A stretch of 64,000 bases of DNA from Bretschneidera sinensis (lineage: Eukaryota > Streptophyta > Magnoliopsida > Brassicales > Akaniaceae), in the NCBI GenBank assembly GCA_023935145.1, contig CM043702.1, forward strand, positions 58,361,001-58,425,000. Reading direction: 5' to 3'. Within the stretch, counting starts at the first letter, position 1. Each line of letters starts with the position of its first letter. Both the position numbers and the translations under genes were made by a program. The notes beneath the pieces were generated by a model. That model was not told where the DNA came from. It searched no databases and was given only the letters and a program-made list of their open reading frames with translations. Shown piece after piece: positions 11,527 to 21,124 of this stretch.

Positions 11527-12507
11527 ATGGCATCTTCAAGTATTATCTTAGGGTATATTGTTTCTTTTAAGGGGATAGAGGTTGATCAATCTAAGATTGA
11601 ATTAATTTCTAAATTACCTACGCCTAATACAGTAAAGGATATGAGATCCTTTCTTGGTTATGCTGGTGTTTATAAGAGATTCATACAAAACTTTTCTAAC
11701 TTATCTAGACCCCTATGTGCCCTCCTAGTTAAAGATGCCCCATTTGAGTGGACACAAGCGTGTCAAGAGGCCTTTAAAATGCTGATTGGCAAGCTTACTT
11801 CAGCACCCATAATGCAGTCACTAGATTGGACTTTACCTTTTGAGATCATGTGTGATGCTAGTGACTTTGTTGTAGGTGCTGTTCTTGGACAGCGAAGGGA
11901 GGGGAAACCTTATGTCATTTACTATGCTAGTAAAACCTTAAATAGTGCTCAGATGAATTACTCCACTGCTGAAAAAGAATCGCTAGCTGTAGTATTTGCT
12001 TTGGACAAGTTTCGTGCCAATTTAATTGGTTCTCCTATTCTTATTTTCACAGATCATGCAACCCTCAAGTACCTTCTTACAAGGAAGGATGCTAAGGTAC
12101 GACTAATACGATGGATCCTACTCTTACAAGAATTTGACATCACCATCAAAGACAAGAAAGAAGTAGAGAATGTAGTGGTTGACCATCTCTCGAGGCTCAC
12201 ATTTGAGGACACCTCTGATGACATGCCAATCAATGATGATTTTCTCGATGAGCAATTACTCTCTATTACTTCTCTACCATGGTTTGCTCATATTGTGAAT
12301 TATTTGGCTACCAGTGATATACCAATGCATTGGAGCTCTCAAAACAAGAGGAAGTTCTTGAATGAGGTACATAATTTTTATTGGGATGACCCCTGTCTTT
12401 TCAAGTACTGCCCTGACCAAATTTTAAGGCGTTCATCCCTAATGAAGAGATTGCTAGCGTCTTGGAATTTTGTCACTCCTAAGCCTGTGGAGGCCACTTT
12501 TCAATGA
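11527..12507 (+). CDS. pol: Gypsy-B RT thumb, RNase H and start of integrase (open frame fragment)
   Basis: A 326-codon open frame continuing the RT of the same polyprotein; the ATG is internal (HFMASSS), not a true start. Residues 1-70 are the RT thumb/connection (FLGYAGVYKRFIQNFSNLSRPL). RNase H occupies about 100-225 with D110 (CDASDF), E149 (TAEKES), D176 (FTDHATLKYL) and D219 (VDHLSRL), a full set of acidic residues. The last part enters the integrase N-terminus, and the frame changes at about 12470, where the His part of the zinc finger (GGHF) continues in the next frame. This is the longest intact enzyme block in the element. Confidence 0.88.
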   Translation: MASSSIILGYIVSFKGIEVDQSKIELISKLPTPNTVKDMRSFLGYAGVYKRFIQNFSNLSRPLCALLVKDAPFEWTQACQEAFKMLIGKLTSAPIMQSLDWTLPFEIMCDASDFVVGAVLGQRREGKPYVIYYASKTLNSAQMNYSTAEKESLAVVFALDKFRANLIGSPILIFTDHATLKYLLTRKDAKVRLIRWILLLQEFDITIKDKKEVENVVVDHLSRLTFEDTSDDMPINDDFLDEQLLSITSLPWFAHIVNYLATSDIPMHWSSQNKRKFLNEVHNFYWDDPCLFKYCPDQILRRSSLMKRLLASWNFVTPKPVEATFQ

Positions 12508-13472
12508 AAAAGACTGCTGCAAAAATTTTGCAGTGTGGATTTTATTGGCATACCTTGTTTAAAGATGCAAACATCTATTGTCACTCATGTGAAAAGTGTC
12601 AGAAGTTAGGAGTTGTGCCTCATCGTAATATGATGCCTTTAAACCCAATTTTAGTGATTGAAATCTTTGATTGTTGGGGCATTGATTTTATGGGACCATT
12701 TCCTCCTTCCTTCGGATATCAATATATCCTTGTGGCAATAGATTATGTGTCAAAATGGGTAGAAGCAGTAGTTTGCCGGAGCAATGATATTAGAACGGTA
12801 ATTAAATTTCTCAAAGAAAATGTGTTATCTCGATTTGGTACACCACGCGCTATAATTAATGATCGAGGTACGCATTTTTGCAACCATTCTTTTAAAGCTT
12901 TGATGAGAAAATATGGGGTGTTACATAAGATCTCCACTACTTACCATCCTCAGACAAGTGGACAAGTAGAACTTGCGAATAGGGAAATTAAACAAATTTT
13001 AGAAAAAAGGGTCAACCCAGATCGCAAGGATTGGTCTTTGAGACTAGTTGATGCACTTTGGGCCTACTGTACAGTTTTCAAAACTCTCTTAGGTATGTCA
13101 CCTTATAGGCTTGTTTTTGAAAAGCCTTGCCACTTACCTATGGAGCTCGACCTTCAAGCTTATTGGGCCATCAAGTCTTTTAATTTTGACATAGGAAAAG
13201 CGGGTAAGCTTAGGAAATTTCAGTTGACCGAGTTAGAGGAGTTGAGAAATGATGCTTATGAGAACTCTAGAATCTATAAGGCTAAAAAGAAAGTGTTTCA
13301 TGATAAAAATATTTTGAGGAAAACATTTAAGCCTAATGATCGGGTGTTCTTATATGATTCTAGACTCCATAAGCATCTAGGAAAACTTCGGTCGAGGTGG
13401 ATCGGTCCTTTTGTAGTGAAGAATGTTTTTGCAAATGGGGCGGTAGAAATAGAGAATACTAGAGATGGTTAG
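12504..13472 (+). CDS. pol: Gypsy-B integrase (open frame fragment)
   Basis: A 322-codon open frame holding most of an Athila integrase. The Cys part of the HHCC finger is at residues 26-32 (CHSCEKC). The catalytic core has D61 (GIDFMGP), D120 (INDRGTHF) and E156 (GQVELANRE), so the last two are separated by exactly 35 residues as in active integrases. A GPF/Y module lies near residue 300 (RWIGPFVVKNVF). It joins copied DNA to the chromosome. The upstream frame overlaps by 4 bases; the finger is split by a stop and shift at about 12470. Stop TAG at 13470. Confidence 0.9.
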   Translation: MKKTAAKILQCGFYWHTLFKDANIYCHSCEKCQKLGVVPHRNMMPLNPILVIEIFDCWGIDFMGPFPPSFGYQYILVAIDYVSKWVEAVVCRSNDIRTVIKFLKENVLSRFGTPRAIINDRGTHFCNHSFKALMRKYGVLHKISTTYHPQTSGQVELANREIKQILEKRVNPDRKDWSLRLVDALWAYCTVFKTLLGMSPYRLVFEKPCHLPMELDLQAYWAIKSFNFDIGKAGKLRKFQLTELEELRNDAYENSRIYKAKKKVFHDKNILRKTFKPNDRVFLYDSRLHKHLGKLRSRWIGPFVVKNVFANGAVEIENTRDG

Positions 13473-14281
13473 ATCTTAAAAGTAAATGGTCAACGCCTTA
13501 AAATCTTAATTGATATATTCGGCTTATGGATTCGGTCTATTCACCTTGACCAAACCACACAAGTATGTTTTTTTTCTTTTGTTTTGTTTGTTTTGTTTTT
13601 AATTAAGTTTATTCCAATTTTAATTTTTCTAGTTTGATTTAATCTAATTTTTAGTTTTAGGTGAAATTTTAGTAACTTTTTATACTTGTATGCCTTTTCT
13701 CTCTTTTTGTTTTGCTGTTTTTCAGCCCACTTACAGCAGCCCGTGCGCCTAGGCCCACCAGCGGCGAGCCTCGCCCCACAGCACTCGGACCAGGTCGCCC
13801 CTCCTTTGCGCCGTGCCCCAGCTCTTTGCGCGCTGCAGCGCACAACATCCACATATTTGGGCTTTAGGTCTTCAAGGTGCGGCGCACAGCAACCAAAGCC
13901 ACGACGCCCACCCAAGAATTTGCAATTTTAAACACCAAAATCTGCACTTTCTTCTTCATTTCTCTTTTGCAAACACACAGCACACTCATTTCTCTCTTAA
14001 ACCCTCATTTATCCACTCACTTTTACTCAAAATTTCTTGATTCTAACATCATTTCTTAGAAGATTTAGCACTAATATTGCAGATTTTGTTGGAAATTTCT
14101 CCACAAAGCTTGGTTCTAAGAGGATTTTGGGCTCTTCAAGAAGATTTCAAGTTGGTGGGTACTCTTTCTTTTCTCCAACTTTGGGCATCAAGTAAGACCA
14201 ATTTCCCCTCTTTGTTGTTCATTTGTGGTATTTGGGTGGTTAATTTTGAATTAGTTCTACTGTTCTATACATTTGATTCAA
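13473..14281 (+). other. Gypsy-B spacer between integrase and third ORF
   Basis: Integrase-tail wording (VNGQRLKIL) ends by about 13510. Then come a T-rich run (13565-13640), a GC-rich patch of CpG-containing words (13735-13915) and a pyrimidine-rich lead to the ATG at 14282. No credible gene; minus-strand frames here only mirror the GC-rich patch. Confidence 0.6.
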
Positions 14282-14653
14282 ATGGGCCCTAAGACTAAGA
14301 GACCAAGGGGGAAACAACCTCAAGAATATGATGAGAGCAGATTTGTTAGTTTTGAGGCTAGTGAGAGATATGTTAGGATGATGCAAGCTAGAAAACTCAT
14401 TCTTGAGAGAGGATTCACTATCACAAAGAGGGGAAACCCAACCTTGTTTAGAATAATTATTGATAGGCATTGGGGTACATTTTCTAGACAACCATCTCAT
14501 TCCCTCACAAATGTGGTTAGAGAATACTATGCTAATGCAGAAGAACATAGGAATGGTAAGGTGAGGGTGAGAGGAAAAACAGTTTCTTTTAGCAGCACAT
14601 CTATCAATAGATTCTATGGCCTACTTAACATAGAAAATAGTGAGTATACTACA
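14282..14653 (+). pseudogene. Gypsy-B third ORF, first part (plant transposon protein domain), cut by Gypsy-C
   Basis: Starts at ATG 14282 (MGPKTKRPRGKQPQEYDESR) with a basic N-terminus and continues FVSFEASERYVRMM and INRFYGLLNIENSEYT, up to the Gypsy-C insertion. The protein resumes at 20363. The wording matches the protein found after integrase in many plant Athila elements and annotated as a putative plant transposon protein domain; older literature calls this slot env-like. I see no signal peptide or membrane segment, so an envelope role is not supported. Function unknown. Confidence 0.75.
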
Positions 14654-15845
14654 TGATGAGCGAAAAATATTGCATATTTTGGCCACTTAATTTAAATTTG
14701 TTAGCTTAGGAATTTGTTACTTTGAGTTGTTTTCGTTGCTTTTCAGGTTTACAAGCACTGGGAAAGGAGTTTCACTAAATTGTCAGAATTGCTCGTACAG
14801 ATCAGCCATTTTTTAGGATTAAACTGTATTGATTCAGGAAGAACCAGGAGATGAGCCATATATTCTTGGAAATATCCGGATGTCTATTTTCTGAGGAATT
14901 TTACGGATCAAAATGATTTTTCTAGATGGCTGTTTTAATAGGCAAAGGTCAAAGAGCAAAAGTTGGAATATGCAGTATCTCACATCGGATTGGAAACACA
15001 CTGCACTTGCGATGTTTCCCTATATAAGCCCCTCTTCACTTCATCTTTAGTGTGCAATTCCTGGACCATTTAGTGTAGTCCGATGGATGTCTGCTAGCAT
15101 TCTGGTGGATCCCAAAAGCTTTGCTACCATGAGGGGAAGCGCCGCCCAACAGTGAGTGGAATTTCTCCCGTATATAGTAATTTATTTCTTTTTATTTAGT
15201 TTTAAAATTTTATGTTTAGCACTTGTATTGTGAACTTTAGTTTCGTAATTATGATAGGCTAAAATCTTCAGCTAAGGTTGAAGATGAAGCCTTTCCTTTG
15301 TTTAACATTATATTTTCATATTTGCGCATAACAATTCTGATTTTTTTAGTATAAATGTTCTGTTCAATTATTTGAGTAGATCTTATAATTGATTGCTTTT
15401 AATTGTTAAATTGGATATTCCTTGTGTTTCATCTGATGGATACACCGAATCGTTTTTGATTAAATTGGATTTCTTTTATGATTTGTTAAAAGCGGATACA
15501 TTGGATGCTTTTGGTTTGATTCGGATATTCGTTGTTTTTTGTTTAAAGTTGGATTCATGGATTTTTTTTGATTACTTTTATAGAACATGAAAATATATGC
15601 TTTACTTTTGTGGGGTGGATTCAAAAACCTTAGTTTATATATCATTTGCTTTAAAAAAAAATTTGGTTTAAGTTTATATTTCTTTTGCAAAAATACAATT
15701 CAAAAATTCGGAACTAGGTTAAGATAATTAGTTTAGATAAAATTATATTTTCACAACACAATTCTCTGTGGATTCGACCTCACACTTGCACAACACTATA
15801 TTGCAAACGACTCGTGCGCTTGCTAGTAATTTAAAACTCACAACA
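14654..15845 (+). repeat. Gypsy-C 5' LTR
   Basis: 1192 bp, TGATGAGCG...CTCACAACA, with a TATA box at 15021. Nearly collinear with 19156-20357, differing by scattered substitutions and short indels. Confidence 0.93.
15021..15028 (+). promoter_or_regulatory. TATA box of Gypsy-C 5' LTR
   Basis: TATATAAG in TTTCCCTATATAAGCCCC; the same box is at 19533-19540 in the 3' LTR. Confidence 0.7.
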
Positions 15846-15851
15846 AGTTTT

Positions 15852-15869
15852 TGGCGCCGTTGCCGAGGA
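15852..15869 (+). other. Gypsy-C primer binding site (tRNA-Asp)
   Basis: TGGCGCCGTTGCCGAGGA, six bases after the LTR end, complementary to the 3' end of tRNA-Asp with one mismatch. Confidence 0.88.
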
Positions 15870-15998
15870 ATTGTTTGGTTTGTGAAAATTAAATTTTTGG
15901 TCTGAATTAATTTTATTTTTCTACTAGTTAGTTAGTATTTTTTTTGTTTGATTTTTCTTATTGCAATTTTATTTTAGTTTATTTGTTTCTATTGGCAA

Positions 15999-16325
15999 TT
16001 GCCCATAAATAAAATAAAAAAAATTATAAAAAAATTGTGGATGAATCCAGCACCGGTTTCACAGTCTTTAGAGGACACCCTCAAGGATTTCATGAAAATG
16101 ACCGGTCAGTCCATCAATACAACCAATACATTCAATGTTGATAGTTGTTCCATCTGTGCTAGTCCTATGCATTTAGCACAGAATTGTCCATCTATGTCAG
16201 TTTTTGTCGAGTATTCTATGGAAAAAATAAACGCTTTCAATGACTATTGGTGGCAATCAAATGGATCTTACTCCGAGACGTATAATCCAAGGTGGCAGAA
16301 CCACCCTGATTTTTCATGGAAATAG
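15999..16325 (+). pseudogene. gag: Gypsy-C gag remnant with zinc knuckle
   Basis: An open frame of about 100 codons from a short Athila gag. It has PVSQSLEDTLKDFMKMTGQS, then CSICASPMHLAQNC (C-x2-C-x4-H-x4-C knuckle) and ETYNPRWQNHPDFSW, the block that follows the knuckle in this lineage. The capsid region before the knuckle is missing. A stop at 16323 separates it from the long frame at 16335, only nine bases on in the same frame, so the two parts were probably one gene. The PVSQSLED block recurs at 16470 inside the next frame. Confidence 0.75.
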
Positions 16326-16334
16326 AACCAACTA

Positions 16335-17759
16335 ATGAATCAGGGAGGAGCCCTTTATCATGCTCACAATCAATACCCTCCCAAATTTCCTCCACCAATT
16401 CCAAGTTATGGTCACTCAGCCTATTCAGCACCATCACCCGCTTACCAAGCTCCCACTAAAGCGCTAGCGTCGGTTTCACAGTCATTGGAGGATGCCCTCA
16501 ATGATTTCAGGAAGATGATCGGCCAATCCATAAGCAAAGTAAGGAGTGCGCAAATAGTAAACACCCAAGCGATTGCTAAGATAGAGAGTCAAATAGATCA
16601 AATCACAAGTCACTTGGGTGAAGGAGAGAAGGGAAGGTTCCCCAGTCAACTTGAGCCTAACCCGAAGGAACAACTTACGGTGGGAAATTCATCAACTCCT
16701 ATGCACGGGCAGGAACAAGTGCAATTGGTTATCCCATTGAGGTCTGGGAGACAAGTAGACAATCAAGTGGAAGAGAACCCAACTATGCAACAAGGGCAAG
16801 AAAGTGGCAACAAGGCGAAGAGAGATGCTGAGCCATCTACAGCCACACCTACTATTAAGGATCTTCCTGGGTCGTTTGTACCTAAAGCGCCTTACCCTGA
16901 GAGATTACAAGCGCCTAAGAAAGAAGGGAAGTCTGAGGACATTTTGGAGGCATGCTTTGCTCAGTTTGGAGAGGATTTGGATTTGGATAAGCTACTCGAG
17001 CAAGCAAATGCTATCTTGGAGTCTGCTCCTCGCGAGAGCAGTAAGACGGAGGAGACTGTGGGTGAATCAAGCATTGAGGACCCCCTGGAGGCATGCTTTG
17101 CTCAGTTTGAAGAGGATTTGGATTTAGATAAGTTGTTTGAGCAAGCAAATGAGACTTTGGAGTCTTCTCCTCAGAAGAGTAGTGAGACGGAGGAAACCAC
17201 AGCACTTGAAACCCTCAAGAAGGAACTTAAGCCTTTACTGGACAATCTTAAGTATAAGTTCCTAGGTCTAGCAGATTCTTTGCCTCTGACTATAGCTTCA
17301 GATTTGGTTGATGCTCAAGTAGATAAATTATTGGACGTTTTAAGAGAGCACAATGAAGCTATAGGCTGGACTATTGAGGATATCAAGGGGATCAGCCCCT
17401 CGAAGGTGATACACAAGTTACATTTGGAGGAGAATACTAAGCCATCGAAGGAGCCACAAAGAAGGATCAACCCAACTATACAAGAGGTTGTGAGGATCGA
17501 AGTGATAAAGCTGTTGGATGTAGGGATCATTTGTCCAATCTTTGATAGTGAGTGGGTGAGCCCGATTCATGTAGTGCCAAAGCAGGCTAGATTGACGGTA
17601 GTGATAAATAAAGACAACGAGTTGGTTCCAACTCGTGTACAATCAGGATGGAGAGTGTGTCTAGACTGCCGTAAGTGGAATGCTACCACAAGGAAGGATC
17701 ATTTTCCGCTCCCATTTATTGATCAGATGGTGGAGCGTTTAGCTGGGCACAATTACTAA
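16335..17759 (+). CDS. Gypsy-C 474-codon gag-to-RT fusion protein
   Basis: The longest open frame in the window. Residues 1-45 are the Pro/Tyr-rich segment after the knuckle. Residues 45-95 hold SVSQSLEDALNDFRKM and a possible coiled coil (AIAKIESQIDQITSHL). A charged linker follows, with two 47-residue tandem copies of ILEACFAQFxEDLDLDKLxEQAN (16935-17200). From about residue 290 it is the RT N-terminus (ELKPLLDNLKYKFLG, IGWTIEDIKGISPS, EWVSPIHVVPK, GWRVCLDCRKWNA, FPLPFIDQMVERLAGH) and stops at 17757. No protease, RT catalytic block, RNase H or integrase follows. The intact frame in a defective element suggests recent mobility or selection on the Gag part. A structural role in particles is possible but not shown. 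Confidence 0.82.
   Translation: MNQGGALYHAHNQYPPKFPPPIPSYGHSAYSAPSPAYQAPTKALASVSQSLEDALNDFRKMIGQSISKVRSAQIVNTQAIAKIESQIDQITSHLGEGEKGRFPSQLEPNPKEQLTVGNSSTPMHGQEQVQLVIPLRSGRQVDNQVEENPTMQQGQESGNKAKRDAEPSTATPTIKDLPGSFVPKAPYPERLQAPKKEGKSEDILEACFAQFGEDLDLDKLLEQANAILESAPRESSKTEETVGESSIEDPLEACFAQFEEDLDLDKLFEQANETLESSPQKSSETEETTALETLKKELKPLLDNLKYKFLGLADSLPLTIASDLVDAQVDKLLDVLREHNEAIGWTIEDIKGISPSKVIHKLHLEENTKPSKEPQRRINPTIQEVVRIEVIKLLDVGIICPIFDSEWVSPIHVVPKQARLTVVINKDNELVPTRVQSGWRVCLDCRKWNATTRKDHFPLPFIDQMVERLAGHNY
16935..17200 (+). repeat. In-frame 141-bp tandem duplication in the Gypsy-C protein
   Basis: GAGGAC...GAGGCATGCTTTGCTCAGTTTG starts at 16935 and again at 17076, an exact 141-base (47-codon) offset. 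The second copy ends near 17200. The acidic LDLDKL block and the spacing are kept. Confidence 0.9.
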
Positions 17760-19115
17760 TGTTGGGTCTGGCTGAAGATGTTAAACTTAGCACTCATGGG
17801 AGGCACCCCACAGCTTATCCTTTTTGTTTACTTATTATTTGACATATTTATGATTAATGTTTGTTTCTAGTATTTTTGTTTTCCAGTCTTTATGTTTCAG
17901 GGATAACACATACTTCAGTTCAAGTTTGGGGGTATGCTATGAGCCATACCAAGTCCAGATAGTTCTTCATATCCCAGGTCAGCTCTTTCCATATTATTCA
18001 CACATTGGGATCAATGTGTAATTTAAGTTTGGGGGTATGGGAGACACATTACACACACTTTGTCCTAATTTGTTGTTGTTTTTCTTCATTTAAAAAAAAT
18101 AATAAGAAGAAGAAGGTAAATGCATGCTCATGTTATTTTGAAATTTTAGTTGATCTAAACAAACATTGTGATGTGATTTCATTGGTGAGCTTAAAATTTT
18201 GAACACATGATTTGATGATAGAGTTTTAAAACTTTGCTACTTACTTTGAGCATTTGAGAATTCACAAGTTTGAGCCAATCTAACACGAGCACATTAGCAC
18301 ATATTTGTGTGAGGTATGACATGCGATTTCAATGTGTATGCTTCCTTGACTTAACTGAAACTGGATGACTTGTGGGATTAACACTTGGGCATAGAAAAGC
18401 ATAAAAATAAAATAATGATCATCATCAATAAACTTTCCACTAAGTAACTGGACCTCTTGCCTCAGTAAGCAGTGAGTGTTCACGTCAAAAGGTGGGAATT
18501 TTATTCATAGTGATCATTGCGAAATTTTTCACTGAGTAACTGAACCTCTTGCCTCAGTAAGCAGTGAGTGGTCACGTCAAAAGGTGAAAATTTTGCTTGG
18601 TAGCATTAAGGACAGTTTAGTTTCGTAGCCTTTTTGACCCAAGTTAATAAGTCCTTAGGGGTGTCTTTACACCTAATGCCCTAAAACCATATGGTTTGGG
18701 AGTCGTTGACTCAACACTTGATACATAGGTCAATTAGAAAGCTTAAATGAACTAAACATAGCAGAGCCTTATATATAAAAAAATAAATAAATAAAACTAT
18801 ATCATCGCTGTTCATTCTGATGAGAAATTCTGTGAATCTTAAGACATGGATATATTGTACATTGAAATTATTTGGAAACCTCATCTGTATATGCTAATTC
18901 ACTTTTCACTGATTCAAGCTTATGATGTCTTAGCCTGCCTCTTGTAAGTAATTAGATTTTAAAATTCCTATTCATTGCGAAGATGGGTTATATTTATTAA
19001 GCTTGCTCATAAATGAATATCATGGTTTTGAGTGCTCCTTAAATTTTTGGATACCATGAGTGATGAACTTATCTTTATGTTCTTTGTTTTCCATTTAGTT
19101 TTTTTATTTATTTTG
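17760..19115 (+). other. Gypsy-C 3' non-coding region
   Basis: No gene. Contains two extra polypurine-like tracts (17921-17935 and 18022-18037, AAGTTTGGGGGTAT) and a tandem repeat at 18416-18592. It begins directly after the truncated RT, in sequence that normally follows integrase in Athila elements. Confidence 0.7.
18416..18592. repeat. Two-copy tandem repeat, about 92-95 bp
   Basis: The block GAGTAACTGRACCTCTTGCC followed by TCAGTAAGCAGTGAGTG and CACGTCAAAAGGTG occurs at 18443-18493 and again at 18535-18586. Confidence 0.88.
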
Positions 19116-19137
19116 TTTTGCTAAGGGACTAGCAAAA
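19116..19137 (+). other. Gypsy-C hairpin before the polypurine tract
   Basis: TTTTGCTA (19116-19123) and TAGCAAAA (19130-19137) are perfect reverse complements around AGGGAC, just before the polypurine tract. A matching hairpin is at 22796-22814 in Gypsy-B. Confidence 0.75.
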
Positions 19138-19138
19138 T

Positions 19139-19155
19139 GTAAGTTTGGGGGTATT
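19139..19155 (+). other. Gypsy-C polypurine tract
   Basis: GTAAGTTTGGGGGTATT directly before the 3' LTR start TGATGAG; it would prime plus-strand synthesis. Confidence 0.82.
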
Positions 19156-20357
19156 TGATGAGTGAAAAATATTGCATATTTTGGCCACTTAATTTACATT
19201 TTTTAGCTTAAGAATTTGTTACTTTGAGTTGTTTTCGTTGTTTTTCAGGTTTACAAGCACTGGGAAAGGAGTTTCACTAAATTGTCAGAATTGCTCGTAC
19301 AGATCAGCCATTTTTGAGGATTAAACTGTATTAATTCAGGAAGAACCAAGAGATGAGCCATATATGCTTGGAAAGATCCGAATATCTATTTTCTGAAGAA
19401 TTTTACGGATCAATAAAATTATTTTCTAGAGAAAGTTATGGTTGTTTTAGTAGACAAAGGTCAAAGAACAAAAGTTGGAATCTGCAGTATCCCATATCGG
19501 ATTGGAAACACATTGCACTTGTGATGTTTCCCTATATAAGCTCCTCTTCACTTCATCTTTAGTGTGCAATTCCTGGACCATTTGGTGTAATCTGGTGGAC
19601 GTCTGCTAGCATTCTGGTGGATCCCGAAGGCTTTGCTACCACGAGGGGAAGCACCGCCCAATAGCGAGTGGAATTTCTCCCATGTATAGTAATTTATTTC
19701 TTTTTATTTAGTTTTAAAGTTTAACATTTAGCACTTGTATTGTGAACTTTAGTTTCATAATTATGAGAGGCTAAAATCATCAGCTAAGGCTGAAGATGAA
19801 GCATTTCCTTTGTTTAGCATTATATTTTCAGATTTGCGCTTAACAATTATGATGTTTTTAGTATAAATGTTCTGCTCAATTATTTTAGTAGATCTTATGA
19901 TTGATTGCTTTTAATTGTTAAATTGGATATTCCTTCTGTTTCATCTGATGGATACATCGAATCGTTTTTTATTAAATTGGATTTCCTTTGTGATTTGTTA
20001 AAAGCGGATACATTGGATGCTTTTGGTTTGATTAGGATATTCGTTGTTTTTTGTTTAAAATTGGATTCATGGAATTTTTTTGATTACTTTTATAGAACAT
20101 GAAAATATATGCTATACTTTGGTGGGGTGGATTCAAAAACCTTAGTTTATATATCATTTGCTTTAAAAACAATTTGGTTTAAGTTTATATTTCTTTTGCA
20201 AAAATACAATTCAAAAATTCAGAACTAGGTTAAGATAATTTAGTTTAGATAAAATTATATTTTCACAACACAATTCCCTGTGGATTCGACCTCGCACTTG
20301 CACAACACTATATTGCAAACGACTCGTGCGCTTGCGAGTAATTTAAAACTCACAACA
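19156..20357 (+). repeat. Gypsy-C 3' LTR
   Basis: 1202 bp, TGATGAGTG...CTCACAACA, TATA box at 19533, followed by duplication CTGCA. Confidence 0.93.
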
Positions 20358-20362
20358 CTGCA

Positions 20363-21124
20363 TATGCATCTACTATTAATTATGAAGAGATTTGCAATAC
20401 TCTCTGTATTTCGGGCACTACATGGAAAATGACGGGTGATACCCCTATAACCTTACCTGGTACTTCTCTGACTGTCAATGCTCGAGCTTGGCAATATTTT
20501 GTATGTCAAAGATTGATGCCTGCTACGCATTATAATGACCTTACTGTTGAGAGAGCTGTTCTGATTTATACCATTTTTATGGGCATGACTATTGATGTGG
20601 GCCAAATCATATTTAATTCTATCATACACACTGTACGACAAAATCTTGGATTGTACTTCCCTTCACCAATTACCTAATTATGTATCCAAGCCAGCGTCCA
20701 GTACAGTTCTGATGAAGAGGCCCAGCAACCCAAGAAGCCCATCGATGATGGCATGCTCACTCTAATTAAAGCATTAAGGCCGCCAGCTTCAGGAGAGAGA
20801 GCAGTGATTGCTGCCCCTCCTCCTCCTCCTCCTAGGCATTTCACTATTGCAGAGTGCCTTGAGTGTTTAGAGATTCATTTTGATGAGCATCAGAAAATGT
20901 TGCATGATAGGTTTGATCGTCAAGAATGATTCTAGGCTAGGTAAGTTGATTATCAAATGGGGGTATACTCTTCTTTTGGTCAAATGTACTTACACCTTGC
21001 CTCCGCTACTGGTTGTGACATAGATCACTTTCCCACCTTGCCACCCTATCTGGGTTCATCTTTTGATCCAACTCCAGAGGAAGGTGAAGAGAATGAAAAA
21101 GAGGATGAAGACATAGAGGATTAG
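20363..21124 (+). pseudogene. Gypsy-B third ORF, second part
   Basis: Continues the protein cut at 14653: YEEICNTLCISGTTWKM, then LTVNARAWQYFVCQRLMPA, ERAVLIYTIFMGMTIDVGQI and IHTVRQNLGLYFPSPIT, with a stop at 20675. The same reading can be followed past stops through a (CCT)n-coded proline run near 20820 and FTIAECLECLEIHFDEHQKM. It ends in an acidic tail (EEGEENEKEDEDIED) and a stop at 21122. The ARAWQYFVCQRLMPA and ERAVLIY blocks are the core of the plant transposon protein domain found after integrase in Athila elements. Biochemical role unknown. Confidence 0.75.

Larger units (their letters stand above)
14654..20357 (+). mobile_element. Gypsy-C: non-autonomous Athila-type element inserted in the third ORF of Gypsy-B
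   Basis: LTRs at 14654-15845 and 19156-20357 start TGATGAGYG and end ACTCACAACA and look very alike. Duplication CTACA (14649-14653) and CTGCA (20358-20362), one mismatch. tRNA-Asp primer site at 15852 and polypurine tract AAGTTTGGGGGTATT before the 3' LTR. The internal part has a shortened gag and one 474-codon frame running from gag into the start of RT, where coding stops. Protease, RT core, RNase H and integrase are absent. It is the deepest and, by its LTRs, a younger layer; it must have moved with enzymes from another element. Confidence 0.93.

Noticed and set aside
13541..13915. Minus-strand 124-codon open frame, Arg/Gly/Cys-rich
   Set aside because: It only mirrors the GC-rich patch and the T-rich run in the Gypsy-B spacer; no motif, and in the wrong strand for the element.
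14240..14548. Minus-strand frame over the start of the Gypsy-B third ORF
   Set aside because: Shadow of the plus-strand coding sequence; no recognisable motif.
14282..21124. Third ORF of Gypsy-B as an envelope gene
   Set aside because: No signal peptide, membrane helix or cleavage-like site is visible; it matches the plant transposon protein domain instead.
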